Shown: positions 42,380 to 51,793, counted from the first letter of the stretch. The stretch is 64,000 nucleotides of DNA from Szabonella alba (GCF_016765775.1 NZ_JAESVN010000002.1:372001-436000), one strand, 5' to 3'. Made by a program: numbers and translations. The notes: a model not told the origin generated them from the sequence alone.

Positions 42380-44551
42380 ATGATCCGTATATCCGCAGCC
42401 GTTCTGGCAGGGCTGGCGCCGCTGTCACTGGCCGCCGAACCCGTCAACATGCTGTTCATCGGCAACAGCTACACTTTCGGGCGCACCGACCCGGCGATGA
42501 GTTACAATTCCGGCAATGTGACCGACCTGACCTCACCCGAGCGGGGGGGCACATTCACCGACCTGACTGGCAGCCACGCCTTTGAACCGCATCCATGGGG
42601 CGGCGTGCCGGGCATCTTCAAGCAACTGACCGATCAGGCGGGGCTGGACTACAATGTTTATCTCTCCACCCGCAACGCGGCCTCGCTGCGCGGGCATCTG
42701 CTGAACAGCAATCCGGCCAACTGGGACCTGCGCGGCAATATGGAACTGATGACCTGGGACAAGGTGGTGCTTCAGGAACAAAGCGCCAATCCGCTGGTGC
42801 GCAAGGTCAATGAACACGGGCATGATCTGGGATCCGATCCCGAGGGCTTCCGCTATTATGCCGATGCGATCAAGAACCTTGTGAAATCGCCCGAAGGCAC
42901 CGGCGAATTGCGCGACCGCGATTCCTTTGACGGGGATACCATCGACGAACGTCAGGCCGCCTGTGAGGCGGCAGGATCATCGCGCGTGACCTGCAGCCGC
43001 AGCCGGGGCGAATATGTGAACCCCAATGCCAGCAGCGACACGCAGGTGTATCTTTATCAGACATGGGCGCGACCCAATCTGATCCATGGCGCCTTTGACA
43101 CGGTCCGCGACGACAGCGACGGTTCGGTGTCATGGCTGGATACCCAATCGACCGAAACCCATTACGACACGCTGGAGGAAATCACCGCCGAACTGGTCGC
43201 GGGCTATCAGGACGCCTTCGATTACGCGCTGCAACAGGGTTCGACCAGCTATGAGGGGATCGCTCCGGTTGGTCAGGCCTTTCTGTCCGCCGTGCAGTCG
43301 GGCGTGGCTGCACGGGATTTCTGGGCCAATGAGGCCGAGGCGACAGGCAGCGTTGACCTGTGGTTCGAGGATGGCACCCATGCCAGCAAATACGGCTCCT
43401 ATCTCAGCGCGCTGACGCTGTTCGGGGAAACGACAGGGCTTGATCCGCTGCTGTTTGCCGAAGGAGAGATTGCCGCACAAGATATGGGCATTTCTGCCGA
43501 AGATGCCTTTGCCCTGCAACGGGTGGCCAGTTTCCTGCTGAACCTGATCGCCGCCGAATCCAGCGGCGATGACCTCTTGGCCTCGGCGCAAAGTGCGGGC
43601 GGGATCGTGGCGCAGATGGCCGATATCGTCATCGCGCAGCAGGACACCCTGAACGCCCATCGGTTGCGCGCAGCACGGGGGCGTCTTGCCGCACCGGCGG
43701 AAACCGGGCGCTTTACCCCGACCGTGACGGTGCAGGGGGCCGCGCGGGCCGAGGGCGGTTCGGCCCATGGCGCGGGCGATGTCGCGTCATTGACCGCGCA
43801 TGTCGGGGGCGTCTGGCAGCACAGTGCCGATCTCAGCTTCGGGGGCACGATCAGCCTGCAGCGCAGCAACAGTGACCTGCGGCATGGCGGCGACATCTCC
43901 GCCGAGACGGTTTCGGCCGGGCTGGATGCCGCATGGCAGCGCGGTGGCACGTGGGTCGTGGCCGGGGTCGGTTTCTCGAAATCGCGCCTGTCGGGGGTGC
44001 GGAACTTCGCGATGGTCTCAGGTCTGGGATATGAATTCCTGCAGGAATCCTTCGATGTCGATACCCATGCCTATACGCTGAATGCCAGCCTGCAGGGCGG
44101 CCATGTCTTCCGCCCCAACTCCGATTTCAGCTATGGCCCGGTCTTCGGGATCGACTACAGCCGGACGCGCATTGGCGGTCACAGTGAGGGCACCGCCCGC
44201 CGGGCGGTCAGCTATGGCAAGCTGGATTTCGAAAGCATCGAACTGCAACTGGGCGGACAGATGACCCGCAAGGTCACGCTTGCGGGCAGGCCGGTCACGT
44301 TGTCTGCGGATCTGCGCTATGTGCGCGAACTGGCCGAGGGGCGCCCGTCTATGGCGATGATCGTCGACAGCGCAGGCACGACGCGCGCGGTGGCCGGGGC
44401 GGATTTCGACAAATCCTTTGGCCGGATCGGCCTTTCGGCACAGATGCAGCTTTCCCCGCAGGCGGTCAGCTGGCTGTCGCTGGATGGCCGGATCGGGCAT
44501 CGGGGCGGCGCGCAGGCGCGGCTTGGCGCGGGGATCAGCGTCCGGTTCTGA
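42380..44551 (+). CDS. Autotransporter with SGNH-hydrolase-like passenger
   Basis: 723 residues. A short signal peptide (IRISAAVLAGLAPLSLAA-EP) precedes the passenger. Block I of the SGNH fold is NMLFIGNSYTFG (Ser nucleophile in GNS), and the catalytic Asp/His pair is in WFEDGTHASKYGSYLSALTLFG, about residues 325-345. Between them lies DKVVLQEQSANPL. A linker follows, and from about residue 450 the chain is an autotransporter beta-domain of roughly 270 residues, ending in Phe (SVRF). Predicted: an esterase or deacetylase displayed on the outer membrane. It differs from Pseudomonas EstA in the passenger type. It follows an independent leader and is monocistronic. Confidence 0.85.
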   Translation: MIRISAAVLAGLAPLSLAAEPVNMLFIGNSYTFGRTDPAMSYNSGNVTDLTSPERGGTFTDLTGSHAFEPHPWGGVPGIFKQLTDQAGLDYNVYLSTRNAASLRGHLLNSNPANWDLRGNMELMTWDKVVLQEQSANPLVRKVNEHGHDLGSDPEGFRYYADAIKNLVKSPEGTGELRDRDSFDGDTIDERQAACEAAGSSRVTCSRSRGEYVNPNASSDTQVYLYQTWARPNLIHGAFDTVRDDSDGSVSWLDTQSTETHYDTLEEITAELVAGYQDAFDYALQQGSTSYEGIAPVGQAFLSAVQSGVAARDFWANEAEATGSVDLWFEDGTHASKYGSYLSALTLFGETTGLDPLLFAEGEIAAQDMGISAEDAFALQRVASFLLNLIAAESSGDDLLASAQSAGGIVAQMADIVIAQQDTLNAHRLRAARGRLAAPAETGRFTPTVTVQGAARAEGGSAHGAGDVASLTAHVGGVWQHSADLSFGGTISLQRSNSDLRHGGDISAETVSAGLDAAWQRGGTWVVAGVGFSKSRLSGVRNFAMVSGLGYEFLQESFDVDTHAYTLNASLQGGHVFRPNSDFSYGPVFGIDYSRTRIGGHSEGTARRAVSYGKLDFESIELQLGGQMTRKVTLAGRPVTLSADLRYVRELAEGRPSMAMIVDSAGTTRAVAGADFDKSFGRIGLSAQMQLSPQAVSWLSLDGRIGHRGGAQARLGAGISVRF

Positions 44552-44561
44552 CCCTGTCCTG

Positions 44562-44590
44562 CCCTCCGGCCCCTGATCGGGGCCGGAGGG
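44562..44590 (+). terminator. Terminator after the autotransporter gene
   Basis: CCCTCCGGCCCC and GGGGCCGGAGGG form a 12-bp perfect stem with a 5-base loop, followed by TTCTTTC. It sits 10 nt past the stop and may also serve the convergent tctA gene, which ends at 44613. Confidence 0.8.
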
Positions 44591-44612
44591 TTCTTTCAGG
44601 CCGCATTCGGGG

Positions 44613-46121
44613 TCATTCTGCGGATGCCGCCCTGCGCCGCCGCCATTGCCGCAGCGCCATGCGCAGCAGCGGCACCGTCCAGACGATGATCGTGACAACC
44701 CCCAGCACCGCCGAGATCGGGCGCGAGAAGAAAGCCAGCAGATTGCCCTGCGAACTGATCAGCGCCATGATCATGTTCTGCTCGACAATCGCCCCCAGCA
44801 CGATGCCCAGCACCGCCGGGGCCAGCGGCAGACCGGCCGATTCCATGCCATAGGCCATGATCCCCAGCGCCAGCATGACAAGGATACCGCTGGCCGAATT
44901 GTCGATCGAATAGGCCCCGGTCACCGCCAGCAGCAGCAGCGCGGGCATCAGCAGCTGGCGCGGAACCCGCAGGATCCAGCGCGCGACCTTCATCGACAGG
45001 ATGCCGAAGGGCAGCAGCAGCAGATTGGCGATCAGAAACACGATGAAAACCGCATAGATCAGGTCGGGATTGTTGATGAACACGGTCGGCCCGGGGTTCA
45101 TCCCTTTCAGATACAGCACTCCGACCGCGATGGCGGTGATCGTGTCGCCGGGAATGGCAAAGACCATCGCCGGGATCCATGCGGCGGCCAGGGCCGCGTT
45201 ATTGGCCGAATTTCCGGCAATCACCCCTTCGATATGGCCTTTGCCCCATTTTTCAGGCTCGCGCGAAAACCGCTTGGCCACAGCAAAGGAAATCCATGAC
45301 GCAATATCGGCCCCGGCCCCCGGCAGGGCACCCAGAACCGTGCCAATGCCGCTGCCGCGCAGGGCGACGTGCCAGTATTGGCGCGCGGCGGCAAAGACCT
45401 TGGTCCATGCCTCGCGCATGCTGGCCTGCGCGACCCGATGCGTTTCTCCGGGGGCCACCAGCGATCGCAGGATCTCGGGCAGGGCGAACATGCCGATCAG
45501 CGCGGGAATGAAGGACACCCCGTCCATCAGAACATAGGTGCCGAAGGTAAAACGCGGATAGCCGGTGCCGTAATCCATGCCAACCGTGGAAATCAGCAGA
45601 CCGATCATCAAGGAGGCCATGCCTTTCAACACATCCTCGGAGGCGACGAAAACCGCGCAACTGAGACCCAGGCAGCCCAGCCAGAAGAATTCGAACGCGC
45701 TGAAATTCAGCGCGAACCGCGCCAGCACCGGTGAGGCAAGGATCAGCACCAGCGTGCCGATAATGCCGCCTGTCATGGAAAAAAAGGCACTGCTGCCCAG
45801 CACGAAACCGGCATCGCCCCGGTTGCTCAGCGCATGGGCATCATCGACATAGGCGGCCGAGGCAGGCGTGCCCGGCATCCGCAGCAGCGCGCCGGGAATA
45901 TCGCCCGCCGCGATGCACATCGCCGCCGCCGAAACGATGGAGGCGATGGCCGCGATCGGGCTGAGAAGAAAGGTGATCGGCACCAGCAGCGCCACCGCCA
46001 TGGTCGCCGTCAGCCCCGGCAGCGCACCCACCACGAAACCGAACAGCGAGGCCACGAAAATCGTCAGCAGGGTCGTCGGATCCGCGACCAGCCAGAAGGC
46101 GGCACCAAGATTTTCCCACAC
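44613..46121 (-). CDS. tctA: Tripartite tricarboxylate transporter, large membrane subunit TctA
   Basis: 502 residues from the GTG at 46121, 2 nt after the tctB stop (TGA-CC-GTG) and preceded by AAGGGG; the frame continues upstream inside tctB without family similarity. About twelve spans. Family blocks: FGFVVGALPGLTATMAVALLVPITF, IPGALLRMPGTPASAA, GSGIGTVLGALPGAGADIASWISFAVAKRFS and IPAMVFAIPGDTITAIAVGVL. It moves citrate-like or other carboxylates with the binding protein TctC. Confidence 0.93.
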   Translation of the reverse strand: MWENLGAAFWLVADPTTLLTIFVASLFGFVVGALPGLTATMAVALLVPITFLLSPIAAIASIVSAAAMCIAAGDIPGALLRMPGTPASAAYVDDAHALSNRGDAGFVLGSSAFFSMTGGIIGTLVLILASPVLARFALNFSAFEFFWLGCLGLSCAVFVASEDVLKGMASLMIGLLISTVGMDYGTGYPRFTFGTYVLMDGVSFIPALIGMFALPEILRSLVAPGETHRVAQASMREAWTKVFAAARQYWHVALRGSGIGTVLGALPGAGADIASWISFAVAKRFSREPEKWGKGHIEGVIAGNSANNAALAAAWIPAMVFAIPGDTITAIAVGVLYLKGMNPGPTVFINNPDLIYAVFIVFLIANLLLLPFGILSMKVARWILRVPRQLLMPALLLLAVTGAYSIDNSASGILVMLALGIMAYGMESAGLPLAPAVLGIVLGAIVEQNMIMALISSQGNLLAFFSRPISAVLGVVTIIVWTVPLLRMALRQWRRRRAASAE

Positions 46122-46123
46122 GG

Positions 46124-46588
46124 TCAGAACACCCCTTCCAGCAATCCCGGCGGCAGCGGCACGCGCAGCGCTTGCCGGAACAGAAGATCCAGCAGCAGCG
46201 TCACGATCAGCGCCATGCCAAGGGAAAACAGCAGGCTCCGGCGTAACCAGAGCGCAAGGATCAGCAAGGTTGCAAAGCTGAGCGGGGCAAAGCCCACCCA
46301 TTCCATCAGCAGCGCGAAGGACAGAACGGCGGCCAGCAGCAGCCTGGTCGCCTGCAGCAGTTTGCCCGGTTCAAACCGGGGATCGACGGCGATCCGCCAT
46401 CCCGCGCCCGCGCGCAGGCCACGCAGCAACAGCAGGCTGCCGCACAGGACCAGCCCTGCGGCAATCAGACCCGGAAACAGGCCGGGTCCGAAGAACCCGG
46501 CCTGCGTGGGAAAAGTGGTGATGAAAGCGGCGACCAGCAGGCCAAGCAAGGCCAGAAACAGGCCGGTCACCGCATCTCCGATCTGCAT
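46124..46588 (-). CDS. tctB: Tripartite tricarboxylate transporter, small membrane subunit TctB
   Basis: 154 residues with four hydrophobic spans: LFLALLGLLVAAFITTF, GPGLFPGLIAAGLVLCGSLLLL, LLLAAVLSFALLMEWVGFAPLSFATLLILALWL and GMALIVTLLLDLLF. The GFFGPGLFPGLI turn is usual for TctB. It lies between tctC (10-nt gap) and tctA. Sequence conservation in this family is low, so the call rests mostly on position and topology. Confidence 0.85.
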   Translation of the reverse strand: MQIGDAVTGLFLALLGLLVAAFITTFPTQAGFFGPGLFPGLIAAGLVLCGSLLLLRGLRAGAGWRIAVDPRFEPGKLLQATRLLLAAVLSFALLMEWVGFAPLSFATLLILALWLRRSLLFSLGMALIVTLLLDLLFRQALRVPLPPGLLEGVF

Positions 46589-46598
46589 GCCCGACCCG

Positions 46599-47564
46599 TT
46601 ACTGTCCGAGTTGCTCGAAAATTTCGGTCATGGCGGCCATGTCCGAAATCATGAAGTCGCGGAAATCGTCGCCACCGCGCCACAGATGGGTAAAGCCGCG
46701 TTCAATCAGCGTGTTGCGGAAATTGTCGCTGTTGGCGGCATTCTCGACCGCCTCCAGCAGCCGCGCCTGCACATCCTCGGGCAGGTCCTGCGGGCCGACA
46801 ACGCCGTGCCACAGGCCATAGGACCAGTCGATGCCAAGTTCCTTCATCGTCGGAACATCGGGGAAGGCTGCCGAACGATCATCCGCCGACAGGGCCAGCG
46901 GACGCAGTTCCCCGCTTTCGATCAGGGCGCGCGCCTCGACCAGCGACGCGGTCGAGAAGGTCGAGTTTCCGGCCGCGACATCCAGATGCCCGGCGGTGCC
47001 GCCCTGCGTGGGCACCCAGTTCACGCCGCCCGGATCGGCCCCGGCAGCCAGCATGAAGCCGACATAACCCACATGCCAGTTGGCATTGGGCGGCGCGCCG
47101 GTTGCGCTCAGCTGTCCCGGGCTGGCCTCGATTGCCGCCAGCAATTCGGCCAGATCGGCATAGGGCGCGTCGGTCTTGACCGTGACACCGCCCGGCAATT
47201 CGTTGGTCTGGCCGATGGGCGTCAGGTTTTCATAGCTCAGATCCGCAAGATCCTGCGGCTTGTAAAGGCTGATATCGCTGGCGATGACCCCCAGCGTATA
47301 GCCATCGGGCCGGGCCTGCGCGATGGCGGTCGTGCCAACGATGCCACCGCCGCCCGCGCGGTTCACGACATTGATCGACACACCCAGTTCCCGCTCCAGT
47401 TCCGCGCCAAGCGTGCGCGCGACAATATCGGTGCCGCCGCCTGCGGGATAGGGCACGATCAGGGTGATCGGCCGGTCGGGAAACTCCGCCATCGCCGCCC
47501 CGGCGCTGGCAAGGGCCAACCCGGCGGCAAGGCCCATAGCCTTGATCATGGTTCCGTTGGTCAT
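46599..47564 (-). CDS. tctC: Tripartite tricarboxylate transporter, substrate-binding protein TctC/Bug-type
   Basis: 321 residues from the ATG at 47564 with GGAGGAG 7 bases upstream. Signal peptide MIKAMGLAAGLALASAGAAMA-EF. Bug-family blocks: FPDRPITLIVPYPAGGGTDIVARTLGAELE, NRAGGGGIVGTTAIAQARPDGYTLGV, PTMKELGIDW and LWHGVVGPQDLPEDVQ. Bug proteins bind diverse carboxylates or amides; the ligand is not deducible here. Confidence 0.92.
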   Translation of the reverse strand: MTNGTMIKAMGLAAGLALASAGAAMAEFPDRPITLIVPYPAGGGTDIVARTLGAELERELGVSINVVNRAGGGGIVGTTAIAQARPDGYTLGVIASDISLYKPQDLADLSYENLTPIGQTNELPGGVTVKTDAPYADLAELLAAIEASPGQLSATGAPPNANWHVGYVGFMLAAGADPGGVNWVPTQGGTAGHLDVAAGNSTFSTASLVEARALIESGELRPLALSADDRSAAFPDVPTMKELGIDWSYGLWHGVVGPQDLPEDVQARLLEAVENAANSDNFRNTLIERGFTHLWRGGDDFRDFMISDMAAMTEIFEQLGQ

Positions 47565-47982
47565 TCTGGTCTCCTCCTCCGATGTGATGCGGCGCGGGCG
47601 GGTCTGTGCCGCCCTTTGACCGCCTTGCAATGGGTCCGGCACTGCGGATCGCGGGCCGGGGGTCGTGGAAAGACAGGGGCAAGAGCGGCGGCAGGCGCAG
47701 CCCGGTCGCGTCTCAATCCTGCTTGGAAAGACATCTTCTCCGGTCCTCCCCATCCCCAAGACCGACACGGGCAAGATTGCCCAATCTCGATAAAGTATAC
47801 AATATTTAATATCGAATTCTACCCACCTCGGCGCCGGACCGGGCGTGTGCGCCCGGTCCGGACCGAAGCAAGGCGGCGTCCCGCGATGGTTCAGCGGGGC
47901 AGCACAGAAAGAATGGCGAACAGGTGCCGCAGGTCGGTCAAGGGGGCGGGACCGGCAAGGGGCGCATCGGGGCGGAAGGACC
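47565..47982 (-). promoter_or_regulatory. Promoter region of tctCBA, with GTATAC dyad and hairpin
   Basis: 418 nt without a gene, between the molybdenum oxidoreductase operon and tctC, both on the minus strand. An AT-rich island at about 47791-47820 contains GTATAC (47796-47801), read on the minus strand as TTGTATACTT, overlapping a good -10 (TATACT). This resembles the GntR operator at 36772. A perfect 10-bp hairpin GGACCGGGCG/CGCCCGGTCC (47836-47859) lies about 120 nt past the oxidoreductase stop and could end that transcript, though it lacks a T tract. Confidence 0.5.
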
Positions 47983-50310
47983 TCAGGCCCCTTCCGCCCC
48001 GATCAGGCGGTCCAGTGTCAGGGGCAGATCGCGCAGGCGCTTGCCGGTGGCGTTGAACACCGCATTGGCAATGGCGGCGGCAACTCCGGTAATGCCGATT
48101 TCGCCGATGCCACGCGCCCCCAGCGGTGACCGCGGATCGGGAATGCCGGTCCATGTCACGTCAATTTCGGGCACGTCCAGATGCGCGGGGATGTGGTAGT
48201 CGGCAAGGCCCGGATTCATGATCCGCCCGCTGCGCTCATCGAACAGCACTTCCTCGCTCAGCGCCATGCCCAATCCCATGATCATGCCACCGCGCAGCTG
48301 GCTGACCGCCATGCGCGGGTTCAGGATCGTGCCGACATCGAACACCCCCAGCAGCCGCGTGACGCGGAGTTCGCCGGTGACATCGCTGACCCTCACCTCG
48401 CAGAAATTGGCCGAATGGCTGAGCATGGCATATTTGAAGATCTCAAGCGGCGGCGCGCCGGTTTCGGTCACGCTGATCTCATCCCGTCCGGCCCGGGTCA
48501 GGATATCCCCATAGGTTTCGCGGCGCGTCGGGTCCTCGATGCAGACCAGACCGCCCTCGGCCAGCCGCACCTCACCGGCGCGCAGGCCTGCCAGCGGGCT
48601 GGCATTGCCCGCAAGGCGCAGCAGCTCCACGGTCAGCTTGCTGGCCGCCGCCGCGATTGCCGCTGCAATCGAAACGGTCTGTGACGAGCCGCCGGCGACC
48701 GGCGCGGCGGGCAGGTCGGAATCGCCCATCTCGAAGGTGATCGCGTCGAGGGGAAGGCCCAGCCGGTCGGCGGCATGCTGGGTCTGCACGGTGGCGGTGC
48801 CCATGCCCATATCCTGCGCCGAGGTGGACAGGGTGGCCTGTCCGTCGCGCGTCAGCCGGATGCGCAGCGCGCCGGATGGCATCCGCACATAGGGGAAATT
48901 GCCCGCCGCACAGCCCATGCCCAGCAGCCATTCCCCGTCACGCCGCGCACGCGGCATCGTACTGCGCGCGTCCCAGCCAAAGCGGTCGGCACCCTGCCGC
49001 CAGGCCGTCGCCAATGCGCGTTGTGAAAAGGGGGTGCCGGTCAGCGGATGCGTTTCGGGTTCATTGCGCAGCCGCAATTCGACCGGGTCGATGTCCATCG
49101 CATGGGCCAGTTCATCTACCGCGCTTTCAACGGCGAAACTGCCCACCGATTCCCCCGGTGCACGCATGAAGGTGTTGGGCACGATATCAAGATCGAGATG
49201 TTTCTGCCCGAAGCGATAGCTTTGCGCGCGATACAGCGAGCGGGTGCCCAATGTGTATTGTTCGGGGCTGGCCGAATAGGGCGGCATCACCGAATATCCG
49301 GTATGGATCAGCGCGGTAAACCGCCCTTCGGCATCGGCCCCGATGGCGACGCGCTGTTCGGTCGGGCTGCGCCCGCCGACCATTCGGAAAACCGCCTCAC
49401 GGCTCAGCATCAGGCGCACGGGGCGGTCCACCATCCGCGCGGCGGCAACGGCCAGAACCTGATGGTCCCAGAACCCCTTGGCCCCGAAGCCCCCGCCAAC
49501 GAAGGGGGACAGGACGCGAACATCCTCACGCCGCAGACCGAAAAGTTTGGCCAGTGCGGCGGCGGTCGGGGCGACGGCCTGTGTCGCATCATGCAGGACC
49601 AGCCGGTTGCCGGTCCAATGCGCGGTCACGCCATGCAGTTCGATGGCGGCATGGTTATGGCCGGGCGTGGTATAGGTGGCATCGGTGCTGAAGGCGGCCT
49701 GCCGCAGGGCAGCCTCGGCATCGCCTGCGGATTGTTCGTTGCGTTCCACAAGGATTGACGCAGGCGTGCGGGCCTCGGGCTTGGCGGCCTGAAAGTCGCT
49801 GAGGGCCGGGGCCGTATCGACGCTGAGGTCGATAAGGCGGGCGGCATGATCGGCCTGCTGCTGGGTTTCGGCCAGCACCAGCGCCATCACCTGCCCGTTA
49901 TAGCGGATCTGGTCATCCTGAAGGATCGGCAGCGCGCTATTGCCGACCGCGCCCAGATTGGTGACCCCCATCAGTGGTACAAGGCCAAGCCGGGGCATGT
50001 TGCGATAGGTCAGCACCAGCAGCACACCGGGCGCGGCCTCGGCCGCTGCCGTGTCCAGCCGGGTGATACGACCGCGCGTGACCGGGCTGTTGACCAGCGC
50101 GGCATAGCACAGCCCCTCCAGCGGCACCTCGGCGGCGAAGCGGGCAGCACCCCGCACCTTTTGCGGGCCGTCTAGTTGCGCAAGCTGTGTTCCCACCGCG
50201 CCGTGCCGCCCGATCAGCGGGTCCGGCGTGCCCCCCGGCAGCCAGCGTTCGGGCACCCAGCCGACAACCTTGCGGACGGATTCGATCAGCGTGTTCTGGA
50301 CCCGGCTCAT
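47983..50310 (-). CDS. Molybdenum aldehyde oxidoreductase, molybdopterin subunit (PaoC-like)
   Basis: 775 residues from the ATG at 50310. Large subunit of the xanthine dehydrogenase family; binds the molybdenum cofactor and oxidises an aldehyde or aromatic/heterocyclic aldehyde. Blocks: QKVRGAARFAAEVPLEGLCYAALV, the cofactor loop FVGGGFGAKGFWDHQVLAVAAARM, FMRAPGESVGSFAVESAVDELA, and the catalytic base Glu in LGARGIGEIGITGVAAAIANAV near the end. The R-A-P-G-E and GIGE blocks match PaoC rather than XdhB. It overlaps the FAD subunit gene by 4 nt. Confidence 0.88.
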   Translation of the reverse strand: MSRVQNTLIESVRKVVGWVPERWLPGGTPDPLIGRHGAVGTQLAQLDGPQKVRGAARFAAEVPLEGLCYAALVNSPVTRGRITRLDTAAAEAAPGVLLVLTYRNMPRLGLVPLMGVTNLGAVGNSALPILQDDQIRYNGQVMALVLAETQQQADHAARLIDLSVDTAPALSDFQAAKPEARTPASILVERNEQSAGDAEAALRQAAFSTDATYTTPGHNHAAIELHGVTAHWTGNRLVLHDATQAVAPTAAALAKLFGLRREDVRVLSPFVGGGFGAKGFWDHQVLAVAAARMVDRPVRLMLSREAVFRMVGGRSPTEQRVAIGADAEGRFTALIHTGYSVMPPYSASPEQYTLGTRSLYRAQSYRFGQKHLDLDIVPNTFMRAPGESVGSFAVESAVDELAHAMDIDPVELRLRNEPETHPLTGTPFSQRALATAWRQGADRFGWDARSTMPRARRDGEWLLGMGCAAGNFPYVRMPSGALRIRLTRDGQATLSTSAQDMGMGTATVQTQHAADRLGLPLDAITFEMGDSDLPAAPVAGGSSQTVSIAAAIAAAASKLTVELLRLAGNASPLAGLRAGEVRLAEGGLVCIEDPTRRETYGDILTRAGRDEISVTETGAPPLEIFKYAMLSHSANFCEVRVSDVTGELRVTRLLGVFDVGTILNPRMAVSQLRGGMIMGLGMALSEEVLFDERSGRIMNPGLADYHIPAHLDVPEIDVTWTGIPDPRSPLGARGIGEIGITGVAAAIANAVFNATGKRLRDLPLTLDRLIGAEGA

Positions 50311-51293
50311 GCGGTTTCTCCGATCAGTTGGGCCAGCAGGGCGGCGGCGCTGCGTCTGGCAAGCGGCAGTTTGAAGGCGTTGCCGTCCAGCGGTCTGGCT
50401 TCGGCGAATTCCAGCTTCAGCGCGGCTTCGACCGCTTCGGGTGTGGCGGGACCACTGCGCAATGCCGCCTCGGCCCGTGTGGCACGCCATGGCCGGTGCG
50501 CGATGCCGCCAAAGGCCAGCCGGATTTCGGCGAAATGGCCGTTTTCCACCGTGATACAGGCCCCGACCGAGACCAGCGCGAAGGCATAGCTGGCCCGGTC
50601 GCGCACCTTGCGATAGGCGGATCGCATGGCGGGCAGGGGCGGCGGAAGTTCCACGCCTGTGATAATTTCACCAGGCCGCAATTCGGTTTCCAGATGCGGC
50701 GTGTCGCCGGGCAGGCGGTGAAATTCCGACAGCGGCAACGCGCGCGGCCCGTCAGGGCCCAGCAGATGCAGCGTCGCGTCCAGCGCCGCCAGCGCCACGC
50801 ACATATCCGACGGATGCGTTGCGATACAGGCGGATGAGCCGCCCAGAATGGCGTGATAGCGGGTAAAACCGCCCTGCGCGTCACAGCCCGAACCGGGCAC
50901 GCGCTTGTTGCAGCGGCTGGCGGCGGGATCGGCGAAATAGGTGCAGCGCGTGCGCTGCATCACATTGCCTGCCACCGTCGCCATATTGCGGATCTGGGCC
51001 GAGGCCCCGGTCAGAACGGCCCGCGACAGCAGCGGATAGTCCCGCCGCACCTGCGGATGCGCGGCCAGCGCGCTGTTGCGCACCGCGCCGCCGATCAGCA
51101 GCCCGCCGCCGGGTGTCAGCTCGATCTGTTGCGAAAACCCGGTCACATCAATCAGCGTTTCGGGATGTTCGACCCCTTTGCGCATCAGATCGACCAGATT
51201 GGTGCCGCCGCCCAGCAGGCGATGCCCGGGCAAGGCTGCGGCAGCGGCGGCCTCGGGCGCGGTGGTGGCGCGGCGATAGGTGAAGGGGTTCAT
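50307..51293 (-). CDS. Molybdenum aldehyde oxidoreductase, FAD subunit (PaoB-like)
   Basis: 328 residues. FAD-binding loops LLGGGTNLVDLMRKGVEHPETLIDV and NMATVAGNVMQRTRC. An insertion with cysteines at RTRCTYFADPAASRCNKRVPGSGCDA matches the extra 4Fe-4S cluster site of PaoB, absent from ordinary XDH FAD subunits. The C-terminal CO-dehydrogenase flavoprotein domain is complete. It transfers electrons from the 2Fe-2S subunit to an acceptor. It sits between the other two subunit genes with 4-nt overlaps. Confidence 0.88.
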   Translation of the reverse strand: MNPFTYRRATTAPEAAAAAALPGHRLLGGGTNLVDLMRKGVEHPETLIDVTGFSQQIELTPGGGLLIGGAVRNSALAAHPQVRRDYPLLSRAVLTGASAQIRNMATVAGNVMQRTRCTYFADPAASRCNKRVPGSGCDAQGGFTRYHAILGGSSACIATHPSDMCVALAALDATLHLLGPDGPRALPLSEFHRLPGDTPHLETELRPGEIITGVELPPPLPAMRSAYRKVRDRASYAFALVSVGACITVENGHFAEIRLAFGGIAHRPWRATRAEAALRSGPATPEAVEAALKLEFAEARPLDGNAFKLPLARRSAAALLAQLIGETA

Positions 51294-51793
51294 GCCGCCC
51301 CCTCCTGCGCGACCTGTAGGATTGCGGCGATGATGCCGTTATGCGCGCCGCAGCGGCAGAGATTGCCACTCATCCTTTCGCGGATCTCCTCGGCGGTCAG
51401 GGGGGCGGGGCGGGAAAGGTCGCCGGTGACAGAACTGGGCATGCCCTCGGCCAGTTCGCGCAGCATCGCCGTGGCGGCGCAGATCTGGCCGGGGGTGCAA
51501 TAGCCGCATTGAAACCCGTCATGCGCAATGAAGGCTTCCTGCAGCGGATGCAGATCATCCCCCGATGACAGCCCCTCGATCGTGGTCACCTCGCGCCCTT
51601 CGGCCTGCACGGCCAGCGTCAGGCAGGACAGCACCCGCTGCCCGTCGATCAGCACCGTGCAGGCGCCGCAGCCGCCCTGATTGCAGCCGATCTTGGTGCC
51701 GGTCAGATGCAGCCCGTCGCGCAGAAACTCGGCCAGAGACATGCGCGGATCCTCCGGAAGCGGGACTTCCGTGCCGTTGATTGTAATGGCCAT
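51290..51793 (-). CDS. Molybdenum aldehyde oxidoreductase, 2Fe-2S subunit (PaoA-like)
   Basis: 167 residues from the ATG at 51793. The plant-type centre is GCNQGGCGACTVLIDGQRVLSC, and the second is CGYCTPGQI with CRCGAHNGI. E. coli PaoA carries a Tat signal; here the ATG is followed at once by the ferredoxin domain (AITINGTEV), and the longer open frame (14 more residues) has no twin arginines. The complex is therefore predicted to be cytoplasmic unless it is carried by a partner. Confidence 0.88.
   Translation of the reverse strand: MAITINGTEVPLPEDPRMSLAEFLRDGLHLTGTKIGCNQGGCGACTVLIDGQRVLSCLTLAVQAEGREVTTIEGLSSGDDLHPLQEAFIAHDGFQCGYCTPGQICAATAMLRELAEGMPSSVTGDLSRPAPLTAEEIRERMSGNLCRCGAHNGIIAAILQVAQEGAA

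Noticed and set aside
45834-48056. Long plus-strand frame opposite tctA, tctB and tctC
   Set aside because: Antisense shadow crossing several real genes and a promoter region.
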